Shown here: in pieces, positions 44,410 through 53,443 of the stretch
How positions within the stretch are numbered: the first letter of the stretch is position 1
Layout: each line of letters opens with the position of its first letter
Assembly (NCBI GenBank): GCA_021604545.1
Contig: BQJE01000003.1
Location: forward strand, 62,001-126,000
Direction: 5' to 3'
Source of the DNA: Micavibrio sp.
Lineage (GTDB): Bacteria; Pseudomonadota; Alphaproteobacteria; Micavibrionales; Micavibrionaceae
DNA length: 64,000 nucleotides
Made by a program: the position numbers and the translations under genes
The notes under the pieces: generated by a model
The model's database searches: none
Told to the model about the DNA's origin: nothing
The model's input: the letters and a program-made list of their open reading frames with translations, nothing else

Positions 44410-45752
44410 GACTGAAGGAAAAGTTACTGGTTCTGGGATTGGTCTTTATTTTTCCAGTCCTTTTAACGAACTGTTCTACAGTCGACGGCATGTTTGGCAG
44501 CGCTGACGGGCCGCCGATGGAAGGCGAGCGCATATCTGTGCTGGAACTAACCCGCTCTCTGGAGCCTGAAGATCCGGTTCTGGAGGAAACAGGCTTGGTC
44601 GCCCCCGATGCATGGCGCAATGAATTCTGGCCTCAGGTTGGAGGCTACCCTAACCATTCTATGCAACATCTCGAGCTTGGGCCGGGCCCGCTTACCGAAG
44701 TCTGGACCGCCGATATCGGTGATGGTAGCAGTGATGAATTGCCGCTGACCGCGCAGCCCATCGTTGTTGATGGCCGCATCTTCACATTGGATACTGATTC
44801 ACAACTATCAGCCTTTCAGGTTACTGACGGCAAGCGGCTCTGGACAAGAAATGTCGAAGACCCTGACGAAGATGACCCTGTGATCTCCGGTGGACTGGCT
44901 TTTTCTGATGGTCGCCTTTATGTCACCAATGGCTTTAACGAACTTCTTGCCATCAATCCGGTCAACGGAAAGTTTTTCTGGCGCAAAAAAATTGCTGCAC
45001 CTTCGCGCGCCGCACCGACCATCATGAATGGCCGTGTGTTTATCTCGACACTGGACAACCGCCTCCTGGCCTTAAATGCCGAAACCGGCACACTTCTCTG
45101 GGAACATAACGGCCTTAGTGAAACTGCTGGATTGCTCGGCGCAGCCAGCCCGGCCGCCAATAACGAGATCGTTGTCCCGGTTTTTTCCTCCGGTGAAATA
45201 ACGGCTCTGCGTGTTGCCAACGGCTCTGTTGCCTGGTCGGATAACCTCTCCAATTTACGCCGTTTTGGTGGCCTTGCCGGATTGGCGGACATCAAAGGTC
45301 TGCCCGTCATCGACAAAGGTCTGGTGATTGCCATTAGTTTTTCCGGTCGCCTTGTTGCGATTGATGAGCGCTCTGGCGTACGAGTCTGGCAACGGGAAAT
45401 TGGCGGATCTGAAACGCCATGGGTTGCCGGCAATCATATTTTTGTGCTGTCCAATAACAATCAACTGATCGCACTGGGCCGTGAAAACGGCGTCATTCGC
45501 TGGGTGGTTGATTTGCCACGTTACGAAGATCCGAAAAGCAAAGAAGACCCCATCGTCTGGACCGGTCCGATTTTTGCCGGTGGTCGCCTGATATTGGCCG
45601 GAACCGGTGGCCGCATTCTCGAAGTCACCGCCAACAAAGGCATTGTCAGCCAGAAATGGTCCGTCGATCGTACCGTCTCTATCCCGCCGGTTATCGCTGG
45701 CGGCACGCTTTACATCCTGGCTGAAGACGGTACATTGTCGGCCTTTAGATAA
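44406..45752 (+). CDS. bamB: Outer membrane assembly lipoprotein BamB
   Basis: Eight-bladed PQQ-type beta-propeller of the BAM complex that inserts outer-membrane proteins. It has a lipoprotein signal (LVFIFPVLLTNC) and repeated blade motifs such as GRIFTLDTDSQLSAFQVTDG, LLALNAETGTLLWEHNG and LVAIDERSGVRVWQREIGG. 448 residues, slightly longer than in Escherichia coli. Coupled to the TPR gene upstream; der follows 10 nt later. Confidence 0.94.
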   Translation: MRLKEKLLVLGLVFIFPVLLTNCSTVDGMFGSADGPPMEGERISVLELTRSLEPEDPVLEETGLVAPDAWRNEFWPQVGGYPNHSMQHLELGPGPLTEVWTADIGDGSSDELPLTAQPIVVDGRIFTLDTDSQLSAFQVTDGKRLWTRNVEDPDEDDPVISGGLAFSDGRLYVTNGFNELLAINPVNGKFFWRKKIAAPSRAAPTIMNGRVFISTLDNRLLALNAETGTLLWEHNGLSETAGLLGAASPAANNEIVVPVFSSGEITALRVANGSVAWSDNLSNLRRFGGLAGLADIKGLPVIDKGLVIAISFSGRLVAIDERSGVRVWQREIGGSETPWVAGNHIFVLSNNNQLIALGRENGVIRWVVDLPRYEDPKSKEDPIVWTGPIFAGGRLILAGTGGRILEVTANKGIVSQKWSVDRTVSIPPVIAGGTLYILAEDGTLSAFR

Positions 45753-45762
45753 GGCTAATCAT

Positions 45763-47169
45763 ATGTTCACCCTTGCCATCATAGGCCGTCCCAATGTCGG
45801 CAAATCAACACTCTTCAACCGTTTTGCCGGAAAGCAACTGGCGATCATTGACGACACGCCGGGCGTTACGCGTGACTGGCGCGAAGCCGAAGGCAATTTG
45901 TTTGACCGGGATTTCAGGATCATCGACACCGCCGGCCTTGAAGAAAGCTTTGATGATTCCATTCAGGGCCGCATGCGCCAGCAAACCGAGGCCGCTCTCA
46001 AGCAAACTGATGTGGTTCTATTCATTATCGACGGCCGCGAAGGTGTCACACCGATAGACGAGCATTTTGCACAGTGGCTGCGTAAACAAAAAAAGCCTGT
46101 CATTCTTGCCGTCAACAAATGTGAAAACGACAAAGTGACGGGCACCGCAGTTGGCGAGGCCTATTCCCTCGGCCTGGGTGAGCCCGTTGCTATATCCGCC
46201 TCACATGGCACAGGCCTGGAAGATATTTACGAGCTCCTCACCCCGCATTTCCCTGAGGAAGAAGAACCCGAAGAAGAGGACGAGAAGAAAGATAGCCTGG
46301 ACAATCTTGATGACATCGAGGGCGATGAAGACTTCGAATTTGACCAGGAAGAAGATGATCCCGACAAGCCCGTAAAAATTGCGATTGTCGGCCGGCCCAA
46401 TGTGGGAAAATCAACACTTCTGAACTCTATCGTCAATGATCATCGCGTTATGGTCGGGCCTGAGGCCGGCATCACCCGCGATGCGATTACCGTTGACTGG
46501 ACCTATGAAGACCGTCCGTTCAAACTGGTTGATACCGCCGGTATGCGCCGCAAAGCCAAAGTTCAAAATAACATCGAAAAAATGTCAGTTGAAGATTCCC
46601 TGCGCGCCATTCGCCTGGCGCAGGTGGTTGTTCTTGTCCTTGATGGCAATGAAATTTTTGACAAACAGGATTTGCAAATTGCCGCGCATGTGATTAATGA
46701 AGGCCGCGCTTTGGTTGTTGCCGTCAACAAATGGGACGCCGTCAAAGACAAAAAAGAAGCACTGGAAACACTGGAGGATAAACTTGAACATTCTCTGGCG
46801 CAGATTAAAGACGTACGTTTTACCACCATTTCAGCACTGAACGGTAAGAACATCGATAAACTTCTCAAAGAAGTTCTCCATACATATGAACTTTGGAACA
46901 AACGCATTCCCACTGGCGGGCTTAACCGCTGGCTGCAGGCGATGGAGAGTAAAAACCCGGCGCCGCTAGTATCGGGACGCCGCAACCGTGTTAAGTATAT
47001 CGCGCAAATAAAAACCCGTCCGCCGACTTTTGCGCTCTGGGCTTCACAGCCCAAAAAACTCCCCCCGGCCTATCGCCGTTATATTATTAACGGGTTGCGT
47101 AGAGATTTTAATATCCCCGCCGTGCCAATCCGTTTATTGGTGAGGGCCTCCAAAAATCCATATGTATAA
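45763..47169 (+). CDS. der: GTPase Der (EngA)
   Basis: Tandem-GTPase factor for 50S ribosome assembly. The first G domain has GRPNVGKS (8-15), DTAGLEE and NKCE; the second has GRPNVGKS (210-217), DTAGMRRK and NKWD; a KH-like C-terminal domain ends FNIPAVPIRLLVRASKNPYV. ATG 45763 is chosen. The linker between G domains (about residues 165-200) is unusually acidic (PEEEEPEEEDEKKD and EFDQEEDDPD). 468 residues. Confidence 0.97.
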   Translation: MFTLAIIGRPNVGKSTLFNRFAGKQLAIIDDTPGVTRDWREAEGNLFDRDFRIIDTAGLEESFDDSIQGRMRQQTEAALKQTDVVLFIIDGREGVTPIDEHFAQWLRKQKKPVILAVNKCENDKVTGTAVGEAYSLGLGEPVAISASHGTGLEDIYELLTPHFPEEEEPEEEDEKKDSLDNLDDIEGDEDFEFDQEEDDPDKPVKIAIVGRPNVGKSTLLNSIVNDHRVMVGPEAGITRDAITVDWTYEDRPFKLVDTAGMRRKAKVQNNIEKMSVEDSLRAIRLAQVVVLVLDGNEIFDKQDLQIAAHVINEGRALVVAVNKWDAVKDKKEALETLEDKLEHSLAQIKDVRFTTISALNGKNIDKLLKEVLHTYELWNKRIPTGGLNRWLQAMESKNPAPLVSGRRNRVKYIAQIKTRPPTFALWASQPKKLPPAYRRYIINGLRRDFNIPAVPIRLLVRASKNPYV

Positions 47170-47183
47170 AATTTATAGGGCGC

Positions 47184-47825
47184 TCAAGTGGGCAGAAGCG
47201 CTGACGCCACATCATCATGTTTTTTTGAAGAAGCAGTATTGCTATTTACTTGCGGCAGCGAAGGAAATTCCAGACTAACAGGCTCTCGACCAAACATATT
47301 TGCAAATTCATTAAAAAGATTCCGATTTTTTCTCCAAGATTCAAAAAGAGACGGACCAGCAATATGAATCATTTCAGCGGTGGCATCTAAAGGTCCCGGA
47401 CCAAAAATACAAAATTTTCCATCTTTTGCTATTATCGCTACTTCCTCTACCTTCCCAAGATTGCCATATATATGCCGTTCCTCGGACTGAGCAGACCATT
47501 CTACTGGTTCAATAATCGGGTTGAGCAGGTCTTTAACGGCTACGTTATCTTTCAGCCGCTGAGTAAAAATCCAGTAAGCAATATCACCACGCAATTCCTG
47601 GATAGCAGCACACCACTTTATTCCCGTAGCATCTGTTAGTGCTTTTGCGATCGGTTCATAAAAACTTTTATTGATAAGATTTTTTTCATCTCTTGAAGCT
47701 GTTTTTTCATTTCTTGAGATCACGACTGGATCGTCGGTTATGGCGCGCGTGAAAGCTATGCTTGGATTCAAAAGATTTACTCCATTATTAACAAATACAA
47801 AACACTCAATGACCCGATCATCCAA
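47184..47825 (-). CDS. Protein of unknown function
   Basis: A 213-residue product. No signal peptide, membrane helix or catalytic motif is seen. A helical N-terminal part precedes a segment with short strands (VEEVAIIAKDGKFCIFGPGP) and a Ser/Asn/Lys-rich tail. AT-richer than neighbours der and the SDR gene, and convergent with der (14 nt apart), which suggests a later insertion into the conserved block. Function unknown. Confidence 0.55.
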   Translation of the reverse strand: MDDRVIECFVFVNNGVNLLNPSIAFTRAITDDPVVISRNEKTASRDEKNLINKSFYEPIAKALTDATGIKWCAAIQELRGDIAYWIFTQRLKDNVAVKDLLNPIIEPVEWSAQSEERHIYGNLGKVEEVAIIAKDGKFCIFGPGPLDATAEMIHIAGPSLFESWRKNRNLFNEFANMFGREPVSLEFPSLPQVNSNTASSKKHDDVASALLPT

Positions 47826-47895
47826 GCCATAACATTATATTAGCGGACCGCTCAGATCGTTGACTATAGTCAAAATTATAATATTATGTCAAAAA

Positions 47896-48600
47896 TTAGG
47901 CCGCCAGCGCAATATCACCGTGCTTTTCGCAGGAAGAAGACGCCAACTCCAGGTAAATATCCACAACGTCATCTGGCGCTTTTACATCGCCCGTGCAACC
48001 GCCGGGATAGGCCTGATCAAGCAAATCGGTTTGCGTGGCACCGGGATAAACGATATTCACCCGCATATTGGTTTGTTCGGTTTCCTGCGCATAAATTTTA
48101 ACCATAGATTCCAACGCCGCTTTGCTCGCGCGATACGCACTCCAATAAGCACGCGCGCGGTGCGCGGTTTCTGAGCCGGTAAAAATCATGCGGCCTGCAT
48201 CCGAGGCGCGCAACAACGGATCAAGTGTGCGGATCAATCGCGCATTCGCCGTCACATTAATATCAAAAACTTTCTGCCATTCTTTGGGGTCCATCTGATG
48301 CAGCGGCGTCAGCGTGCCAAGCACGCCCGCATTGCCGACAAAAATATCCAGCCCTCCGAATTTTTCAAAGACCGCCGGACCAAGCTTATCGACATCGTCA
48401 AACTTACGTAGATCCAGCTTCATCAATGTTGCCTTGCCGCCTGCTGCACGAATGGCATCATCGACTTCCTCGAGCGCCCCTTGTGTGCGTGCCAGCAAAA
48501 TCACATGCGCGCCGGACGCCGCAAGCCCCTTGGCCACTGCGGCACCAATCCCGCGCGAAGCACCGGTTACAAGAGCAATTTTTCCGGATAGATCTATCAC
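47896..48600 (-). CDS. Short-chain dehydrogenase/reductase
   Basis: Classical SDR with cofactor motif TGASRGIG (13-20), NAG in FVGNAGVLG and the active-site Y-x3-K in YWSAYRASKAALES with Ser in FTGSETAH. 234 residues, single Rossmann domain, cytosolic. Its ATG overlaps the purF stop by 4 nt, so it belongs to the cvpA-purF unit, an order seen in other alphaproteobacteria. Substrate unknown. Confidence 0.92.
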   Translation of the reverse strand: MIDLSGKIALVTGASRGIGAAVAKGLAASGAHVILLARTQGALEEVDDAIRAAGGKATLMKLDLRKFDDVDKLGPAVFEKFGGLDIFVGNAGVLGTLTPLHQMDPKEWQKVFDINVTANARLIRTLDPLLRASDAGRMIFTGSETAHRARAYWSAYRASKAALESMVKIYAQETEQTNMRVNIVYPGATQTDLLDQAYPGGCTGDVKAPDDVVDIYLELASSSCEKHGDIALAA

Positions 48601-50069
48601 TTATTCTTCGCCCGGCGCTCACGTAAATCTGTTACCTTGGCATCACCGTTTTTATTCTCATGGTCGATCAGCGCCACAGGATAGTCGCCGGTGAAACAGG
48701 CATCACAATATTGCGGGCTTTTGGCATTGCGGCGTTTTTCGCCCACGGCGCGATACAAGCCATCAAAAGAAATATAAACTAGTGAATCTGCACCGATAAA
48801 ATCACAAATTTCTTCAACCGATTTTTGGTGCGCGAGCAACTCACCCGATGACGGCGTGTCTATACCGTAAAAACAACCATGCTTGGTTGGCGGCGATGAA
48901 ATCCGCATATGCACTTCCTCAGCCCCAGCGGCGCGCATCATCTCTACAATTTTCTTTGATGTTGTGCCGCGTACTATAGAATCATCAACCAGTACAACCC
49001 TCTTACCCTTGATGTAAGCCTTGTTGGCATTGTGTTTTAGCTTCACACCCAAATGGCGGATTTTATCGCTCGGCTCAATAAATGTCCGGCCAACATAGTG
49101 ATTGCGAATAATACCAAGCTCGAACGGAATACCGGATTCTTCTGCATAGCCAATCGCCGCTGGCGTACCGCTATCGGGAACCGGCACAACCAAATCAACA
49201 TCAACCGGCGCTTCGCGCGCCAGCTCTGCGCCAATATTCTTGCGCATCTCGTAAACGGACTTGCCTTGCATAAAACTGTCGGGCCGGGAAAAATAAATAT
49301 ATTCAAAAATACAAAACCGTTCTAGCTTTTTTGCTAGCGGGTAAGAGCTTTGCACGCCCTTGCCATTGAGCACCACCATCTCACCCGGCTCAATATCGCG
49401 CACATAATCGGCACCGATAATATCAAGCGCGCAGCTTTCCGAGGCGAGAATATAGCTCTCAGCCAGCCGCCCCAGCGCTAGTGGCCGTATCCCATGGGGA
49501 TCACGCATACCAACGATTTGGTCCTGCGCGCAGACGACAAGCGAATAAGCGCCTTTGATTTTTTTAAGCGCATCGGTGAGACGCTCTGTTACTGATTTTT
49601 TCTGCGATAGCGCTACCAAATGCACGATCACTTCGGTGTCGCTGGTGGATTGAAAAATCGCGCCGCGTTTAACGAGATCCCGGCGCAGCGTATTGGCATT
49701 CGTTAGATTACCATTATGCGCCACAGCAAAACCGCCGAAATCCATATCGGCATAAAGCGGCTGAATATTGCGGATACCGGATTCGCCTGTGGTCGAATAA
49801 CGGTTATGGCCGATTGCTGCGTGGCCTTGAAGCTGGTCAATAACGGCAGCTTCGCCAAACGTGCTGTCGACCAAACCCAGTGCCTTTTTGGAATGAAACC
49901 CTTCGCCATCGAAACTGACAACGCCACAGGCTTCTTGCCCCCTGTGCTGCAAAGCATGCAGGCCGAGCGCCGTTAATGCCGCCGCGTCATCATGGCCGTA
50001 AACGCCAAATACGCCGCATTCGTCGTGGAACTTATCGTCCTCGTTATCAATCATTAAGCTTGCGCTCAT
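48597..50069 (-). CDS. purF: Amidophosphoribosyltransferase
   Basis: First committed step of purine synthesis, making phosphoribosylamine from PRPP and glutamine. A short propeptide is followed by the N-terminal nucleophile Cys in DECGVFGVYG; the glutaminase region has LQHRGQEACGV and GHNRYSTTG; the PRPP site is VVLVDDSIVRGTTSKKI. ATG 50069 (MSASLMIDNEDD) is chosen, overlapping the end of cvpA by 23 nt; ATG 50054 is possible. Confidence 0.97.
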   Translation of the reverse strand: MSASLMIDNEDDKFHDECGVFGVYGHDDAAALTALGLHALQHRGQEACGVVSFDGEGFHSKKALGLVDSTFGEAAVIDQLQGHAAIGHNRYSTTGESGIRNIQPLYADMDFGGFAVAHNGNLTNANTLRRDLVKRGAIFQSTSDTEVIVHLVALSQKKSVTERLTDALKKIKGAYSLVVCAQDQIVGMRDPHGIRPLALGRLAESYILASESCALDIIGADYVRDIEPGEMVVLNGKGVQSSYPLAKKLERFCIFEYIYFSRPDSFMQGKSVYEMRKNIGAELAREAPVDVDLVVPVPDSGTPAAIGYAEESGIPFELGIIRNHYVGRTFIEPSDKIRHLGVKLKHNANKAYIKGKRVVLVDDSIVRGTTSKKIVEMMRAAGAEEVHMRISSPPTKHGCFYGIDTPSSGELLAHQKSVEEICDFIGADSLVYISFDGLYRAVGEKRRNAKSPQYCDACFTGDYPVALIDHENKNGDAKVTDLRERRAKNK

Positions 50070-50766
50070 TATCCGTTTTCTCTTCAAACAAACGGTCCAT
50101 ATTATCTCTGAATTCTTCGGTATAGCCGGGGGCATTTTTCTTTTCGCCCTCGATTTGCTGCGCCCCTTCTTTTTGCAGGATATTCATGTTCTCAAGTTTT
50201 TCGCGCGTACTCGCGGCGCCGTCTTCGACTTTTTCTTCGATATCATCAACCGTCGATTCAGGCAAAAACTGTGACATCAGCCCAGCCGTTTTTTCGATAT
50301 AAAAATGTGTCTTGCTGCCTTCGAACCATTCCTGCTTTGTTTCGGGCGCAACCATCAAATGCACTGGCAAATAAAGCAGGCCAAGTAAAACCAGCCCGCG
50401 GGCAAAACCGAAGATAACGCCAAGGGTCCGATCCACCGCACCAAGCCCCAACGACTTCGCCGTTTCGGCCAGAATATGACTGATAATCGAAAGGACAATA
50501 ATCACGACAATAAAGATCCCGCCATAGGCCAGAATCGTGCCTAGCAGATCATAAGGCAGCATGCCAAACAGCTTTTTCGGCTGTTCATCGGGTAAAACAC
50601 CCAGCCAGCCATGAACAATAGGGGTAAAATGCGGGCCGCCGAAATAGGCCGCCGCCAGAGCGCCAACAGTGCCCAAAATGGTGAGAATTTCACGAATAAA
50701 CCCGCGCAGGAACGAAATCACAGCGGAAATCAACATGACGACGAGGGCGAGAATATCAACAACCAT
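50047..50766 (-). CDS. cvpA: CvpA family membrane protein
   Basis: Inner-membrane protein of the colicin V production family, usually next to purF. ATG 50766 (MVVDILALVVMLISAVISFLRG) is chosen; four hydrophobic segments follow (for example LLGTILAYGGIFIVVIIVLSI), with FARGLVLLGLLYLP near the end. The hydrophilic C-terminal tail of about 80 residues is long for the family. It overlaps the purF start. Mechanism not known. Confidence 0.92.
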   Translation of the reverse strand: MVVDILALVVMLISAVISFLRGFIREILTILGTVGALAAAYFGGPHFTPIVHGWLGVLPDEQPKKLFGMLPYDLLGTILAYGGIFIVVIIVLSIISHILAETAKSLGLGAVDRTLGVIFGFARGLVLLGLLYLPVHLMVAPETKQEWFEGSKTHFYIEKTAGLMSQFLPESTVDDIEEKVEDGAASTREKLENMNILQKEGAQQIEGEKKNAPGYTEEFRDNMDRLFEEKTDNERKLND

Positions 50767-50945
50767 GGGTGCTTTTCCTGCTTTAAGCGTGGCGGAAGCT
50801 GAATAGATAGGCAAAACAGGGCTAAAAAGCAAGGATTATCATAACTTTGGGCTATATAATGTTAGAGCACTTCACAATATGACTTGCTCACACTTTGTCT
50901 GTTATGGTAAAAGTATTCCGTAAGAATTTAGAGAGAGTAAATACT

Positions 50946-51206
50946 ATGACTGACAAAAACCATGTTGGAATGCACCCTAACCAAGATTCTGAAGAAAAAA
51001 AGCGTCAGGAGTTAGTTAAGAAATTTGGCCTAGCTAAAGACGCCTCCTGGCTTAATGTTATGGAGCATCATGCAGAACTCAAGCGTCAGGAGTGGGTTGT
51101 AAAACTTGAACTACCAGAGGACTCCTCCTGGCAGTCTATTTTAGATTATATGATCAAAAATGATATAGCCGTATCCAATAACCCCGACGAAAATTTAAGC
51201 CCTTAA
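50946..51206 (+). CDS. Small protein with two tandem 26-residue repeats
   Basis: An 86-residue product from ATG 50946. Two copies of a motif follow each other: RQELVKKFGLAKDASWLNVM and RQEWVVKLELPEDSSWQSIL, pattern RQExVxKxxLxxDxSWxxI(L/M). The repeat resembles a short helical unit; no family known to me. It lies alone on the plus strand between radA and cvpA, overlaps the radA stop by 12 nt, and is AT-richer than both. Function unknown. Confidence 0.6.
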   Translation: MTDKNHVGMHPNQDSEEKKRQELVKKFGLAKDASWLNVMEHHAELKRQEWVVKLELPEDSSWQSILDYMIKNDIAVSNNPDENLSP

Positions 51207-52607
51207 CTGCGTTACCTCATCCCCCGAAAACAGATCAGCGATATCCTGCACATGCGTGGCTTGCGTGATCTCAATCATATCTTTAATGCTGCCCGCAAAT
51301 TCCTTTTTGCCCTTCGGCACCACAGCCCGATCAAAGCCAAGCTTTGACGATTCTTTCATGCGTAAATCCGGCTGCGCCACTTGCCGCACTTCACCGGCCA
51401 GACCAATTTCACCAAAAAACACCGTATCGGCCGGCAAGGGTTGCCCGCTCAGCGCACTCACCAGCGCTGCCGCCACCGCCAGATCAGCCGCCGGTTCATT
51501 AATCCTAATCCCACCGGCAATATTGAGAAAAATATCATTGCCCGAAAGCCGCAACCCACATCTTGATTCCAGCACCGCGACAATCATCGCCAGCCGGTTC
51601 GGATCCCAACCCAGCACCGCGCGGCGTGGCGCCGCCATATTCGACGGCGCGACCAGCGCCTGCACCTCGACCAGCATTGGCCGCGTACCCTCCAGCGCCG
51701 CCAACACCGCACTACCGGCAACGCCCCCCTGACGCTGCGAGAGAAACAGCGCAGAGGGGTTTTCAACTTCAACCAGTCCCTGATGTGCCATCTCAAACAC
51801 ACCAATTTCGTCCGTCGGCCCAAAACGATTTTTAACGCTGCGCAAAATGCGGAACTGATGCGAACGCTCACCTTCAAAATACAAAACCGTATCGACCATA
51901 TGCTCGAGCACACGCGGCCCGGCTATCTGTCCGTCCTTGGTCACGTGGCCAACAAAAATAACGGCAATGCCCCGCGCCTTGGCGGTGCGGATAATTTCCT
52001 GCGCGCTTGTGCGCACCTGTGACACCGTGCCCGGCGCCGATTCAATCGTGTCGATAAACATTGTCTGGATGGAATCAATCACCAGCAATTCAACCGGGTT
52101 TTGTGTATCATCGATTGAGGCAATAATATCGCGCACAGATGTCGCACTCGCCAGCTCAACATCAGCATCGCTGAGGCCCAGACGCTGCGCGCGCATGCGC
52201 ACCTGATCCACGGCTTCTTCACCGGAAATATAAACGCAGCGCGACTTTTTTTTCGCCTCACCTCCCGAAAGGGCACACACCACCTGCAGCAACAATGTTG
52301 ATTTGCCGATCCCCGGATCACCGCCGATGAGAATTGCCGAACCCGGCACCAGCCCGCCGCCCGTGACGCGGTCAAATTCTTTAATCCCGCTCACATGCCG
52401 CCGGTAATCTTTGTTCGCTTCATCTTTCAGCGCCGCAAAGCTGATCGCCCGGCCTTTTTTCTTATGGCCCAGCCCCTTGGGCAGCGCCGCCGGGACCACC
52501 TCCTCGGCAATCGAGTTCCATGCAGCGCACGACTCGCATTTCCCGGCCCATTTACCGGAAACGGCCCCGCAGGACTGACAGACATAAGATTTGGAGGACT
52601 TGCTCAT
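51195..52607 (-). CDS. radA: DNA repair protein RadA
   Basis: RecA-like ATPase/helicase for branch migration in recombination. It has an N-terminal zinc finger (CQSCGAVSGKWAGKCESC), Walker A GGDPGIGKSTLLLQ, the RadA motif KNRFGPTDEIG and a C-terminal Lon-like domain. 470 residues, usual length. Upstream on the same strand from cvpA-purF, an order frequent in the class, but the small repeat gene now intervenes. Confidence 0.97.
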   Translation of the reverse strand: MSKSSKSYVCQSCGAVSGKWAGKCESCAAWNSIAEEVVPAALPKGLGHKKKGRAISFAALKDEANKDYRRHVSGIKEFDRVTGGGLVPGSAILIGGDPGIGKSTLLLQVVCALSGGEAKKKSRCVYISGEEAVDQVRMRAQRLGLSDADVELASATSVRDIIASIDDTQNPVELLVIDSIQTMFIDTIESAPGTVSQVRTSAQEIIRTAKARGIAVIFVGHVTKDGQIAGPRVLEHMVDTVLYFEGERSHQFRILRSVKNRFGPTDEIGVFEMAHQGLVEVENPSALFLSQRQGGVAGSAVLAALEGTRPMLVEVQALVAPSNMAAPRRAVLGWDPNRLAMIVAVLESRCGLRLSGNDIFLNIAGGIRINEPAADLAVAAALVSALSGQPLPADTVFFGEIGLAGEVRQVAQPDLRMKESSKLGFDRAVVPKGKKEFAGSIKDMIEITQATHVQDIADLFSGDEVTQLRA

Positions 52608-52677
52608 GTAATATGTATGACTGATAAATCAGAACATATCAAGAACAAAATGTCCGACTATAAGGCATTGGGATATA

Positions 52678-53376
52678 TCACCAATTGATAGCATATTCCG
52701 ACCATGCCTGTGGCTCTGGGTCCTCGGGGTCAGGGGCAATGTGATTGCCTGAAATGCCTTTTGCTAAAATCTGAGCACGTCCCAGAACCTGCGCATTACC
52801 ATAGGCTTCGATTATTTCCGGCTTGTCCTGTTCTAAATCTAGCAATGGCTTTTGCCCTTTGGTGGATAGCAGGGCAAGAAATAATGCAAGCTGATCGAAA
52901 TTTTTCTTAGTACCGAGAGAATAGTCATCTTCGAACACAGGTATATCACTTGGTAAATACAAATACATTTGGCGTGTTACCTCATGTTGTTCAAACCCCA
53001 CTTGACACTTATTATCTTTAAAAGTTTCATAGAGTCTGCCACTTCTTATATACATTTTAAGTTCTTCGCTCGAATAGACCATTTCTTTCCCGCCAAGCTC
53101 AGATATTCTATAAGGTGGCAACGCCTCTGCATCATCCAGAACGAAGTAATATACTGGCATAAAAGTGCTCTCATCATTGCCCTTAATTTTCGAAAATAGG
53201 GGGAGCCCATGTTCACAGCTTATTTTGCTGTCAAGATGCGCGCATGGAAGAGAAAGCTCTCCCATTTTTTCTAAAGGGCGACCAAGCTGCTCTTTTATTT
53301 TATGTCGAGGGTCTTGAGCATTATTTTCAAACCTCGAATTGGCTAAATAATGTAATATTGATGCCGCATGCGCCAT
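52678..53376 (-). CDS. Protein of unknown function
   Basis: A 232-residue product, no signal or membrane segment. It has scattered Cys and His (LPCAHLDSKISCEHG near residue 43) that could bind a metal, then a beta-rich middle (VYYFVLDDAEALPPYRI). It ends with an acidic DPEDPEP stretch. No family known. AT-richer than its neighbours, flanked by radA and the EAL gene, with its own extended -10 promoter. Confidence 0.55.
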   Translation of the reverse strand: MAHAASILHYLANSRFENNAQDPRHKIKEQLGRPLEKMGELSLPCAHLDSKISCEHGLPLFSKIKGNDESTFMPVYYFVLDDAEALPPYRISELGGKEMVYSSEELKMYIRSGRLYETFKDNKCQVGFEQHEVTRQMYLYLPSDIPVFEDDYSLGTKKNFDQLALFLALLSTKGQKPLLDLEQDKPEIIEAYGNAQVLGRAQILAKGISGNHIAPDPEDPEPQAWSEYAINW

Positions 53377-53407
53377 AATCGTTACTCAACTCTAATTAGT
53401 GATTTGC

Positions 53408-53420
53408 GCTATATATAGCA
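53408..53420 (-). promoter_or_regulatory. Extended -10 promoter with 12-bp palindrome
   Basis: GCTATATATAGC (53408-53419) is a perfect palindrome; on the minus strand it reads TGCTATATA, an extended -10, 32 nt before the unknown gene at 52678-53376. Confidence 0.4.
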
Positions 53421-53443
53421 CAAACCCTCACATGGCGTCAAAA

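Noticed and set aside
45607-45762. 52-codon N-terminal extension of der
   Set aside because: It overlaps the end of bamB in another frame, and the conserved Der start MFTLAIIGRPNVGKS begins at 45763.
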